Assembly: GCF_964199755.1 (NCBI RefSeq)
Contig: NC_133906.1
Location: 12,400,001-12,464,000, forward strand
Direction of reading: 5' to 3'
DNA length: 64,000 nucleotides
DNA from: Larus michahellis
Lineage: Eukaryota > Chordata > Aves > Charadriiformes > Laridae
Part shown: positions 35,991-47,383 of the stretch, piece after piece
How the letters are laid out: each line of letters begins with the position of its first letter
How positions within the stretch are numbered: the first letter of the stretch is position 1
Program-made: the position numbers and the translations under genes
Notes under the pieces: generated by a model
Database searches by the model: none
The model's input: the letters and a program-made list of their open reading frames with translations, nothing else
Told to the model about the DNA's origin: nothing

Positions 35991-38091
35991 TTATTCTGGC
36001 TGTTTTTCTGAGCCAAAAGCTAACAACAGAGTTTATTCTGATCAGCTGTGAACAAAGCAGTGTGCTTCTATTTATCAAATTACTTTGCTTTTATCTGGAG
36101 GTCAGGATGAAAAGCACCGACTGAGCACCTGAGATAAGTGGGAGCTAATGCCAGTGCCCAGTTCTTCCCAGTGCTCCCCAGTGCCCTGCCTACAACTCTG
36201 GCAGCTGCCCCAGCTTTCCTCTGTGGACCGTCTTTCCTCTTCATGGTGTGTTAGAAGACGCACTTTTTGTTCAAACTGGATTTCTGACGAGTATGTTTAA
36301 TTCAGGAAAAGGTTATCTAGCTGTAGTTTTATGTCTGTTTCTGCTGCTGTGCTGAGGCGGTGTGGCCGGGGAACGCGGCTGCTCCATGCAGGGCTGGCTC
36401 TGGTGGCCCCACGCTGAGACACGTTGTCTGTCCTCCGGCGTTAGGACACCTGACACACACCCATCCCGGGGGATGGGGCTGGAGGTGCTGGATGGGAGCG
36501 TTGCACTAGCCTGAAGGTACCTGGTGTGGGAGCGGGACGGGCACGGGGAGCGTGGGGAGCACGGGGAGCACCACCGTGCCATGCCAACCCATGGCCATGG
36601 TGGGCACTGCCCCGGCCGGCGGCTGCTGCGCTACCGCTCTGCCGTCAGAGGGGTTTAGTCAATGGCTGTTCCCATTCTGAGGGGTGAATCAAATTATTCT
36701 TAAATTGGCTTCTGTGAATCAATCCGTTCAATATGGTGCTGGAAAGGTAGGGGCTTCTACTTATTTTATTTACATTGATGTTGCTTTTAATGGGAAAAGG
36801 GTAGTTTTGGTGTATAGATTTTAATTAAGACTAAAAATAGCCTCAAAGATATAACTAAGATTGTATGGAAAAATTTATTTCTGTATGAGTCTGAACTGCC
36901 TGTTTCAGTAATTCAGATGATTAAAAATTAAACTGGAGATTGCAGGTACTAGATTAAATAAACAATAGAATATTTTAACTCATATTTAGTGCGGTTGCGA
37001 GCAGTTTAAATAAGTGGCTGGCAGAGGAGTGAAAAGAAGAGAAGCAATGTCGTACCTCCAGCCCTGCTTGCTGAAGGCTGACCTGTACGTTTCAACATGA
37101 AATGGCTTAACCCGACGCGCTGTTTGAAACGTTTCTGAATTATTCTCAGTGCTGCTCAGGGAACCCACATTCCAGTGGTAATGAGCTGTTACCTGTTGCC
37201 CTCAATTATTCTTAGGTTACCGCGTACAGTTCAACGGTCTGAAAATGTAGTCAGCTGCGAAGAGGGAGGGGGAAAAACCCAGAGTCCAAGAAAGGCGAAA
37301 AGAAGTTTAAACGGGCTGAGCAGCACCACGGGCGATGTGTCTCCGGTCACCGCTGCTGCTGCCCCGGGACACACAGGACGTTCTCGGTGCAGAAAGGGGA
37401 ATGGCAATCCCCTACGATGCTGATAGAGATGGCTTTGCAAAGGAATGTCCTCTGTGCCTCGGGGAAGATGTGTGAGCAGCGCTGCGAAAAACAGGCTTGT
37501 AAACATCTGACAAAAATGTGCCTTTCTAATAAATATTGAAATACACCCTTCCCTGAATTTGGGAGTATTAGCTCTGGCACCGCTTCAAGCCTGTCTCTCA
37601 TTGAGTGATTGATTTCTTTATTTGTGTTCTCTCCTGCCAGCCCCTGGGAACGCGATTGAGTTAAATCTGGAGAACCTTAAAAGCGCAATGAATTTATGGG
37701 GGAACTGAACAGGGGGGGTTTGGGTGGAGGAGGGCAGGGTCTCAGGCTGTGCCCAAGTCCTGCAGAACATGAAGTAACCTTGAAAGTCTAATTTCATCTG
37801 CTTATTTGAAAGAGGCTGGTTTGGGGAGGTCTGGGTATGAGGGATGGGATCATTGACCCAAGCAGGATGTATGCAGGGGGGTCTCAGTGCTTTGGGGGCT
37901 GGTCATCACCTGGGTCTCCACTGGCATCATCCTGCCACTGAATTTCAGAAACCCATGCTCTGTTTTTGTGAAAGAAGGTGGCGTAGAGCGAGTCTGCTGA
38001 GTCTGGCAGGGCAGTTTCATACCCTTGAACGGGACTATATCTTATATCATATAAAAGTGTGTGTATTTTTTTTTCCTTCTCTCCTTCTTAG

Positions 38092-38194
38092 GGCACGTGC
38101 TCAGGCTGAGCAGCAGAAAGCTGCCCCTGCCGAAAGCTGGGGTAGAAAAGATGAAGATCTGATGCCGAGGATAAACAGAGATGAAGATGCGCAG
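38092..38194 (+). other. Exon-like segment, 103 bp, unrecognised product
   Basis: The upstream sequence is a textbook acceptor: a T run, then CCTTCTCTCCTTCTTAG ending at 38091. One frame is open for one base plus 34 codons and ends on a codon boundary at GCGCAG|GTGACA, a weak donor at +5. The peptide is charged (Ala/Gln-rich start, then Asp, Glu, Arg). No family is recognised. A chance acceptor over an open frame is possible. Confidence 0.17.
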
Positions 38195-40077
38195 GTGACA
38201 CAGTTACTGGTCAATCGGCATCTCCCGCATAGTTTCTGTCTTTCGGTTACAGAATTTAAAATTTAAGTCGCTTTTGTAATAAGCGCGGTATCACAATAGA
38301 AGGAAGCGAGGAGAAGTGACAATAGGCAGCGTTTCTTCCCTTGTGCCAAGAATCTGAATGTAAGGAGCAGGTGCCGCAGCGGCTGTGCGAGGAGGGTGAG
38401 CTGCAGTTGGCAAAGCGCAGAATTCCTCAGAAGAAGAAAAGAATCACAAGCATCCAAAATGCCACCGGGGAAAGCTGGAAAAACACCATTTTCTTTCAGA
38501 GCAAGACAATTTCACTAGCATTTGTCAAATAGCTCACATGTTGGATTTTTGTTCATCCTTGTTTCTCTCGGAAAAGGACAAGCTGCCACCCAGCACTATC
38601 TGCTGTGGCACAGGGAGCATTATCTTGCTTTGCAGCCTGCGCTGCATTTTCCTGGAGCAGATAAATTAAAGAGGGTTAGCGACTCTCTGTTGTTTACATA
38701 TGTAATGTTTTTATTTCCTCTGCGCGTTCTTTGTCACAAGATTTAACCATCTCGGTAATTGCAGATGACGGCTGTTGGCTGACGTGGGTGTCCAGAGCCG
38801 TAACTGACTGCTGGGAAGTGCACGGAATAACCAAATGGTCAGTAATTCAGCACAAAAACATTTCCTCGTGGGCAACATGCAAATAAGTTCTTAAGCTTAA
38901 GGCGTTTGGAAAAAGTGCACTAAACTCAGTTAAAATGATGGTTATCTTACCAAAAAGTTCTTGGCAATCATTTTTGTTGTTGTTTATTTTGCCAAAAGTT
39001 GTATTGTTTTATAAACTGGGGTTGTTTTTATACCTGACAAGAGTTATAAAACTTAATGGGTTTTGGTGAGTTTTCATTATTATTTGGGTCAAGTCTTTTC
39101 ATCAAGCAAAACTGCCGTGAAGCACAGGATGTGATTTTTGATTAACCGTTTTCTCGCCGGGGCAGTGGGTGCCTGGGACGGCGGCCGCCCGCCAGAGCCC
39201 CCCCCCCCGGCAGCTCTCGGCCCTCCTGGGCTCTCTCCAGAAGCCTGGGAACAAGCTCAGGCAGACGTTACTGAGGAGCGGTCCAGAAATACCCCGTGGA
39301 CAGATGGGATAAGGGCAAGGTTACTCTTCGGGGAGTCTGGACTCCTTCCCATCTGCTGTCAAGGTAAACCACCTCCTAACCCTGCAGAAATCGCGTGGGA
39401 AGTGAAGAAGTTACGTACAGTTTAGCAGGAAACTGCACGGTGCATAGCAGAAAAATAGCTTTTAATTTTATACTCAGTTTAATTTGACCATTTCGGCTAA
39501 TCGCTTTTGTTTGATATTTACCTGATGACTGTTTTAACCTGTTCTTTTAATGAAGGGTTGAGCATTGGGTAGGATCATTTACAAATATGATTAAGGAAAT
39601 GCACAAAATCCAGATGACTATCTAACGCTGCACTGCTCAGCTGACAGAGCAGGAGAGAGAATAAATGTTAAATGTGATTTAATATACAACAAATCTTCAG
39701 TGTATGGCATCCCAATACATCAAGAAATTTTGCTTGCTTCTGCCCAGGAAAATGTCCTATTCATATTGCTTCAGGAAAAAAAATTACACTGCTCGTGCGT
39801 ATTTACACATTGCTAGAAACAGGCCGATTTTCCAACGTTCGCTTCCACAGTTCTTCGAAGGATTCCTGCTATTTCCGTATCAGCAATGCTGTACCTGTTG
39901 GGGGGATTGGGAGGTCTCGTAACCGTGCAAGAGCACAAGACCAAAGCATTTCTCCTTCCCAGACGCATCCAGTGACCGCCTATATTAATGAAAAAAAAAT
40001 GTATTAAACACATAAACACTCGAACCAAGGTCCTTCTCGTTCTCCTCTTGCAAACGAGGTTGCAGAAGAAGGGTTTT

Positions 40078-40280
40078 TCCGCCCGGGCCGGGTTGGCAGC
40101 AGGTCGCTGTTCCCCAGGCTGGCGCCGCGCGCCCACGCTCCCTCCATCTGCCAGCACTGCCCACGGGGAGGGCTGGGAACTGCCCTGAAACCTGCCCTGG
40201 CAGCGCGGGATCCTCTCCGAGCCCAGCAGCATCGCTTCTCCTCTGGGAACGCAGCGCCTCATCCGCGCTCTGCCGTCAGG
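40078..40280. other. CpG-rich patch, CpG-island-like
   Basis: About 200 bases of high GC with roughly 18 CpG by eye (CCCGGGCCGGG, GGCGCCGCGCGCCC, CATCCGCGC). That is near the number expected from base composition, so CpG is not depleted here. It is short and isolated. No TATA box or recognisable first exon adjoins it. It is a candidate small CpG island or distal regulatory element. Confidence 0.4.
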
Positions 40281-41216
40281 GTTAAACCAGCCGAGGACCT
40301 TCCTGAAAACTGCTCCCTGAGCCACGGGCAGAATCCTGAGCAAGGTGGAAAACCCTCACGTACTGCCCTGGGAATGCTGCCCTGAAAAACATCCGAATAA
40401 GGATATGCAAATCAGAATTCAGCCCTCCCACATTCTAAAATAATTTAAGAAACCTTAAAAAATTAAATGGATTTCAATCCTGGATGAAAGCAGAGATAAC
40501 GGGTGAAAGTTTCTCCTAACCAGTTAATTCTCCCAAGAAAAAGCAGGAAAAGAGAAGACGTTTTCTCGTGTACAAGCGGAGCTCTTCTTTCTTACTTCAA
40601 TGTGAAAACAAACAAAGCATCTGCAATCGCAGCAAAACTTATTATAAAGAGCTCGGTTAAATCTTCCACAAAAATTCTAAACTAGGAGTTTCAAAAAAAT
40701 AAAAACCCTTTGCTGACTAAAGAGAATAGATCAGACCATTTTGGGGTTTAAAAGAAGCGTATCATATGTCGGGGCAGAAAGATGATACTGTGTCATCATG
40801 CTACAGGCACAGGAATATTTTATCTGTGAGAACATAGAAATGGTCCAATAAACCCCCCACCTGTAAGTGAGGAGATGGATTCCCAAAGCAACTGCAAATG
40901 CGCAGGCTGTACCTCGGTGTCTGCAGACTAGCAATAAAGAGGTGGTTACACAATTGTATAAATTTAAGCAGCTTTTGTAAAGACAGATTAGGATTGAAAT
41001 AAGGAGAAGGACCATCACAATTAATATAAAATGAATGGAAGAGAACAGCCCCAGAACTGCGAAAGCAGTGGAGTGGGATGCAAAACGGGAGGTGGGCTAA
41101 GGAAATTCAAACATCAGCTCTTGCAGAAGTCAGAAGCAGAATGGGATGTGGGAATTTCCCCTTCAGTGGAAAAATGGATAGGAAGAGCCAGGAGGAACAG
41201 AATTCTTGGATTACAG

Positions 41217-41276
41217 CATCAGAAGCACTTAAATTTTCCATTCTCAGGTGGCCCGTCTGTGTTTGATGGATTGCTG
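41217..41276 (+). other. Exon-like segment paired with 41420-41648
   Basis: A 60-bp segment after an acceptor-like AATTCTTGGATTACAG, open in one frame for 20 codons. It ends at TTGCTG|GTGAGTG. A longer frame from an ATG at 41031 reads into it without interruption. The 143-bp interval to the next candidate acceptor at 41419 has GT...AG ends and a TATAACC branch-type word. No protein family is recognised. Confidence 0.13.
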
Positions 41277-41419
41277 GTGAGTGTGTCCCTTTAGCTTCTG
41301 CAGCGCTAGTATTTTCATTTCTCTGATCTTCAGGGTTGTTTTCCAGGTGATCTGAAAGAACATGGCAATGACAATTCATACATAGTTTATCTATAACCTT
41401 TTCCTTGTTCCTCTCTCAG

Positions 41420-41648
41420 AGCAATTAGGAAGTTACACCGTTTCTGCAAGAAGGAGAACTGAAGCTGCTGACAGACCAGGACCCGAGCCAGGACCCAGGC
41501 TGGGCTGCAGCCCGCTTCGGCTGCTCTGCTCTCCAAGGCGTTTCTGAGAAATGCCCTTGTAGTAAATCTGTAAATAACTCGGTGTCGACACACCAGCTCT
41601 TCCTGTCTTCTGCTCAAGCCGCCACCCCCACGAAGAACCTTTCATCTG
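41420..41648 (+). other. Exon-like segment, probably non-coding
   Basis: This has one of the best splice acceptors in the window (TTTTCCTTGTTCCTCTCTCAG, ending at 41419) and a strong donor (CATCTG|GTAAGTG at 41649). All frames contain stops across the full 229 bases, so if spliced it would be a non-coding or untranslated exon. Together with 41217-41276 it could belong to an unannotated long non-coding RNA. This is inference from signals only. Confidence 0.17.
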
Positions 41649-42787
41649 GTAAGTGCTGCTTAGGAGGTGATGATCTCTTAATATTTCACAGGGATGTCCT
41701 TTCGCCACCTGATTTCATCTCCTTTATCCGGTACGTCTGGTTTGTCCTTTCTGACCCACGGGCGCGTGCAATCGCTTGTCTGTTCCTCTCACCCTGGGAG
41801 CTGCCTTGCTCACTACAGGTGCGTTATTTGTCATGGCTCCAGGCAGCGGCCGCTGCAGGTGGCTCAGACCCGTGGGCACCATCCTCATCCCTGTCGCGTG
41901 TCCCCCAGTCCACCCAGTGCTGCCGGAGCTGGTGGGTGTTGGGAGGACACGCCAGCCCCTTCAAGGCCATCTCAGCACATCTGCTGCACACCTGGGCTTG
42001 GGTCATGGTTATCCTTAGTGAGGGAAATAATTTTCTTTTCCATTTCAAGCAAACAGATGGCAAAGTTATTGCCTTCTTAACCTGGCAGCAATTGTTCCGA
42101 CTGGCAGTCACCTGGCGGGCTGGCAAATGCGTCTTGATATTTCTTGTTGAAGTGAATGATTTGGTAGTTTGTGCCTTTCCCCGTACCTCGCTTATCTGAC
42201 CTGATTCTGACACACGTGAAACCTGTGAGCCTCAGCCAAAACCAGAGCCCGTCCTACACAACCTTCAGGAGAAATCTCTGCTGCAGTCGGTTTCCATTTC
42301 TGCACGACTCCGTCTGTACCAGTCAGGGGCTGTAATTAACTGTGCAGAGCCAGGCTCTGCTGGGCTTGGGAGCAGACTAAGACGAGCCTCCGTTCAGAAC
42401 TCATCCCAACTCTGCTTCTGATGACAGGGGGCTTCATGGTACGTGCCTTTTAACAAACATGCAGTAATGTTGTGATCAACACTCTGCAGACTTTCTGAAT
42501 TTCAGTTGCTGCTGGCTGGCTGTTCTAAAACCTGTTTTCCTTTCTATCGAGGCAGGGTTCTGATGAAAGCCTGTCTTTTGGGTTTGGCAGTCATGCTCTT
42601 GTGCGTTCTGCGCTCTGTGCTGGCTGCACTGAATTTCTTCTCCTGTAAGGCTCAAATGAGCCTTGTTGGTGAACATTTAGATTTTAACAGCAACGTTAAG
42701 AATCAAAGCTTCTGCTCTAGTTATGCGTTTCTAGAATGTATAATTTATTATGCATTATTTTATTTATCATCTTTTTCATGTATCTAG

Positions 42788-42886
42788 GAAAAAACAGCGA
42801 TTTCCCATCAAAAACAAATCCTCCAGAACACAGCACAACCAAAGAAGGACTTTACCAGTTACCTGCATTGGAAGGGAATATCGGTG
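42788..42886 (+). other. Exon-like segment, 99 bp, all three frames open
   Basis: The strong acceptor TTATCATCTTTTTCATGTATCTAG is followed by 99 bases with no stop in any + frame. It ends at ATCGGTG|GTGAGG. The A-rich, T-poor composition explains part of the openness, so it does not point to one frame. No family is recognised. Confidence 0.15.
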
Positions 42887-42899
42887 GTGAGGGAAGGGT

Positions 42900-45060
42900 T
42901 GGGATAGCACAAAGCCAAGAGAAAACCTGTGCTCATGCACGTACCCATGTCTCGGCTTCCACACCCTGTTCCTTTTCACTGTGAAGCTCACAAAGCAGCG
43001 TGTAGACGTTATGAATGTCCTTTAATGTCAGCAAGAATTCTTAAAACCTAGGTGCAACTAGAGAGCTTGGATCAGCAGAAGGCCAACCAGCGCTGGTGCA
43101 TGCAGGGCTGAGGTTGTGGATTTGCTGGCACGTTTCTTGTTAGTGACTCGATTAACTGAGGCCACCCGCTGAGAAGGGGGGAGCTGCTGGCACAAGGCAA
43201 GAGAGATGTTCTCTTCCAACGAGAAGTCATGAAAATGTTCGATATAGCTTCACGACAGAAAAGCAGTGACCCTCCTCCCCTTTTCCCCATATTAAGTTTA
43301 ATGCAGCTTTTCACTTTTCACATAAGGATATTAATAAACAAATTAGCCTAGAAACTTCAATTAGTCGTAATCCCAACGAGGCCCCTGGGAAGAGATAACC
43401 AAGCAAACAAACTTCGTAACATTTCCCCAGCCAGGCCAACTGGCAGGACGGTGCTCTCCAGAAAATTAATCAAATCAGTTGCCCGGAGAAAATTGCCCAA
43501 GACGACTTTATCAGGGTTTACAGGAACTTCCGCCAGGTGTTAATGCTGTTCATGCGGTGTAGGTGAGTGGAAAACTATAAATCATACAAATAACAGCAGG
43601 TTTATATTGCCCTGCTAAAGATCTTATGTTCCTTCTAGAGAAAGTGGAGCTTCAGCAGCTCTGTAGCTATTTCAGACAGTCAATGCTAAGGCAGGACTTT
43701 GGCATTTTGCTGCACCATTGATCTGTGTGCTCTGGAGGGTCGCAGTCTCGCTCCAAAGTTTCTTATGCAAGACTATTTAAGATCGTAAGCCAACCTAATG
43801 GGCTTTGATGTACTTTGTGTGGCAGTTCTCCTGTTCCAAACAGGGTAGAGCTGGACAAAATAAAAAATTATTGCGTGTATTTGCCTTTTATAGCAGAAGA
43901 TCATGCATACACAGCTTAGGACAGTAACAAAACCATAATAAATAAAATATAATCCCCTCTCTGGGAATCCTTTTCCAGGCATGTCTCCTGTGCACCAAAC
44001 TTTGTGGGACGAGGACACCCGTGACTACCTTTGGCTGTGACGTTAGTGCTTATCTTTAAAGATGTGACCTGTATGGAAGTGGAGAGGAGTGTTGTGAGTG
44101 TAACGTAGCTGATAAAGGTTTACTCATGTAATTTACTGTTTGTGAGTTTTCCTGGCAATTACTGGGGTGAGATAAAAGTGTTCCAGGGAGAGAGCAGCAG
44201 GAGAGAAAAAAACCACCTCCAAATATGCAAAGGAGTATCTTTATTTTTGCAGATTTAGTTTTACAGATGCACATAGCATCGATCAGAATGCCACCTGCAC
44301 ACCCCGGCTGGTACCCTGAATTATACAGTTTCCCTGAGCTTACAGGATGCATAAAATATATGTTTGATGAAGCGGTCACCTGTCTGGGGATCCAGAGGCT
44401 TAAGAAGTGGAGTGTGGGATGTATGTGCCCAATGCTTGTTCACAACAGGTTATTTGAAAGCAGAAGAGGAAAAGGGATCCATTTCACCATAGTAACTATC
44501 TTTAATTTCTATGAGTTAGTAAGTGGAGTCCCAAAGTGTTCAAAATAAGTTATTTTGAAGTCTTTTGGAGCCTTCTGGGGACGTGCAGGTGGTCCTGCAT
44601 ATGTAGTGAAGCCGGGCATGCTAAGTTAAGGGAACCATTCAGCAGCACAAGCCAAGGTCCTAGCCCGCACATCGAGCTGTAAGAGGAGGTGCCGGGGGCC
44701 CTCGCCCGTGCAGGGGGAGGCCGAGCCGTGGTGCAACCAGGCAGAGGTGACTGTGGAGGGGGATAACAGCCACCAAATGTTACTGTAACATGGAACCTGG
44801 TCAAGACTTTTTCCAAGAAACTTGTCTGAAGTTAGCCTGGGTATGCACTCACTGGTTGACGTTCTGGTGCTGAACTGAGAAGTCGTGGGCCGTATCACCA
44901 TTAGGGGTGCCTGCATCTCTGCACTGACTACAGGAGGATCAGGTGATGGCTGCACTTCTCACTTGGATGTCCTAGGCAGGATGAGGCCAGTCCTGAGTCC
45001 ATCTGTGCAAGTCGATGGCCGGCTGGGCTCCTCACATACCAGGAGGTTTGCAGGCTCTCC
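42900..45060. other. Unique non-coding sequence
   Basis: A 107-codon + strand frame (44225-44548) begins near an acceptor-like CTTTATTTTTGCAG. It has no recognised domain and no good donor, and an equally long frame overlaps it on the other strand, so I do not call it. Positions 44660-44760 are GC-rich. The candidate element at 43325-43562 is listed separately. Confidence 0.5.
43325..43562. other. Candidate conserved non-coding element
   Basis: Unique sequence with clustered homeodomain-type cores: ATTAATAAACAAATTAGCC, CTTCAATTAGTCGTAATCCC and AGAAAATTAATCAAATC. It ends near a donor-like GTAG|GTGAGTG. No repeat and no low complexity. I judge by composition and motif density only. Confidence 0.3.
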
Positions 45061-45065
45061 GTGGA

Positions 45066-45345
45066 GATCATAGAGTCCTAGAATGGTTTGGGTTGAAAGG
45101 AGCCTTAAAGCCCACCCAGTGCCACTCCCTGCCCTGGGCAGGGACACCTCCCACCACACCAGGTTGCTCCAAGCCCCGTCCAACCTGGCCTTGAACCCCT
45201 CCAGGGATGGGGCAGCCACAGCTTCTCTGGGCAACCTGGGCCAGGGGCTCACCACCCTCACAGCAAACTATTTCTTCCTGAGATCTCAAGTAAATCTCCT
45301 CTCTTGCAGTTTGAAGCCATTACCCCTCATCCTATCACTACATGG
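45066..45345 (-). mobile_element. CR1 LINE fragment, 3' end, comparatively young
   Basis: The + strand starts with the complement of the CR1 3' terminus (GATCATAGAGTCCTAGAATGG, then TTTGGGTTGAAAGGAGCCTTAAAG), including the CR1 octamer-type end. It proceeds through GGGCAGGGACACCTCCCACC, AGGTTGCTCCAAGCCCCGTC, CTGGCCTTGAACCCCTCCAGGGATGGGGCAGCC and TTTGAAGCCATTACCCCTCATCCTATCACTACAT. Few differences from the pattern I remember indicate a younger copy than the other two. It is 5' truncated at about 45345. Two long open frames here, one per strand, are by-products of the element. Confidence 0.92.
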
Positions 45346-45639
45346 CGAGAACGGTGGGCCGCTCAGCTCTGTCCTCACTCTACAGTCCTTTCCACGCAGC
45401 TCAGGATCCCAGCTCTAGGTGGGAGAAAATTTGATATAGGAGTGCATCTTTCCTTTCCAGAGCTCCTCTTGAGAGCCCCTGATGCCGTGATGCTCGGGGC
45501 AGGGAGAGGCAGGGAGAAGCAGGCGAGGACGTGTTGTCCTCCCTGGCCAGAGATCCGCCCATCTGTCCTCCAGCACCCGCATCTGCTTGTGATGGGGATG
45601 GACTAAGTAGTCACGAAACATTTTGGTTCAATTTGGATT

Positions 45640-45990
45640 TATTTTCTGTAATTGTTAACAACAATTTCTAAACAGAATGACATCCGCTGATTGATGATAA
45701 TAGTCCCCCAGAATTGAAATGGATACTTACCGAAATCTTTAGTTCAATCCTTATTAAAATGTCAGCGACTGCCAGTTTTAAATACACATTTTTAATCGTG
45801 AAAATTGTTGTTATATGAATTACAGTCAAGTCCTAATACGCCCAACTTAGAACAAAATATATTGGAAAATACATTTCAAGCTATTGCTTGGACTGCAGCC
45901 TAATACATCTTAACTGTAATAATTGCTTTCTCTGAATAGATTTGGTCACACAAGAAACACTTTACTGAATTTTCGGAGGGAAGAAATGGA
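45640..45990. other. Candidate conserved non-coding element
   Basis: A 350-base AT-rich, unique, stop-filled stretch with words such as CTGATTGATGATAATAG (PBX/MEIS/HOX-like) near 45690 and CTGTAATAATTGC near 45914. No low complexity and no repeat. Conservation must be tested by alignment. Confidence 0.25.
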
Positions 45991-47350
45991 AATAAAGGAC
46001 AGGATTTTTTCACACTAGTTTTATTTTAGTGTGCATCAAATCCTGTTTTTATAACTTATTAATGATAAATTGATCTCAGGAGATATTAACTCTGTATTTA
46101 CAGAGTGTTTAGACATGCTGGGGGCTGTTTTAAATGTACCAGCTGCTCAGTGCTGATTTAAGTACACAGATGTTCTTATTAGCATAACATTCAAATTTGA
46201 TGCCCTTTTTATCTGCATCCTCCAAATGCACAAAAACAACAGCACCAGCAGCACAGGAGATCCATGCAGGAAAAGCCCCTTCTCCCCCCGGGGACCCCAC
46301 CACGGGCTGAAATTGCAGGAAAGGGCAGCTCGAGCATCCCATCGTATCTCTCTGGGTCCTCTCCCACGCGTGGGTTACCCCTGGGGACGGCAGCCGCGAT
46401 CCCAGCCTGGAAAGGGGCACGGTGGTGGGGATGGAGAGATGGGGCGTCTTGCAGAGGATGCGGTGAAGCCGCTCGGGCTCAAGGCTGAGTAGCCCTTGGG
46501 TTACACGTAAACAACTGAAAATGAAGATGCCTCTCTCCTTGGTTTTGTTTCGGTGCACTTGGCTTTGTGTGCACGGCTGTTGCCGCTGTACCTTCCTTGG
46601 CGGTGATGTTTCTCGGCTCTGCTCTTGCCCTTGCTTTGTGTTTTCGAGACATGGGCTGTAATGGGAAGTAATGCCGAGGGTCTTTGAACCAAAGGAACTG
46701 CAGGTAATGACAGCAAATTGGTGTCTGGCTCCGTGAATTGCATGGTACAGAAATGCGTCTGAATCATAGTTCAGGACAGGAGTACTACAGAACTGAAAAG
46801 GTCAAATCCAAACCCGGAGTGACTTTTCTGGCATCTTTTAATGCCGCGGGAAGGTCTATCCAGCTCTGCGGTGACAGAGCAGCAGAAGCCTCGGTACAGC
46901 TTTTCTGAATCACCTCAGAATTCTCCCAGGCTTTCACAGTAATCTTCAAAGTTAAAAAAGTTGATTTAAGTTTTCTTTCCATATTGGGTATTTCAAAATA
47001 TGCTTTCTATTGCTAATCATGATGAAAATTACAGCGATTATGACATACTTATAAAGCAAATGTTATCGCAGGGGATATAAAGCCCTTTTACGAAGGGGCT
47101 GTTCTCTCCAGGTAGCACAGGTGTGAGCAGAACCGTCAGCCGCTCATTTTCAGTTTTCCATTTCAAGTCCTACATTTCTTCCCAGAGAAAAAAAAAATAA
47201 TCTTGTGATTATTTTCAGTCCATCCATGATCAGGAATTTTATGAAATTTCACCAAGAAACCTCCATTTATTTCAGCTCAGACTCCTAAATCTACCACAAT
47301 TCCATGGTATGAATAAATACCTGGACTTCTGAATATTTTAGGCCAATATC

Positions 47351-47382
<32 letters not shown>
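47351..47382 (+). repeat. (TTG)10 microsatellite
   Basis: Ten uninterrupted TTG units plus TT. Read on the - strand this gives a polyglutamine run in a spurious frame. Copy number is likely polymorphic. Confidence 0.97.

Positions 47383-47383
<1 letters not shown>

Larger units (their letters stand above)
36000..41210. other. Unique non-coding sequence
   Basis: A 10-bp-period GC-rich repeat (CACGGGGAG type) lies at 36540-36570 in a GC-rich patch (36340-36650). A run of 11 C lies at 39198-39208. AT-rich unique stretches lie at 36660-37000 and 38860-39120. No gene is supported apart from the exon-like segment and CpG patch listed separately. Confidence 0.5.

Noticed and set aside
41582..42213. 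205-codon + strand frame overlapped by 128- and 129-codon frames
   Set aside because: Several frames are open together and no domain is recognised. Splice signals here suggest a non-coding exon ending at 41648 rather than this frame.
44225..44548. 107-codon + strand frame starting near an acceptor-like sequence
   Set aside because: An equally long frame overlaps on the other strand, with no donor and no recognised family.
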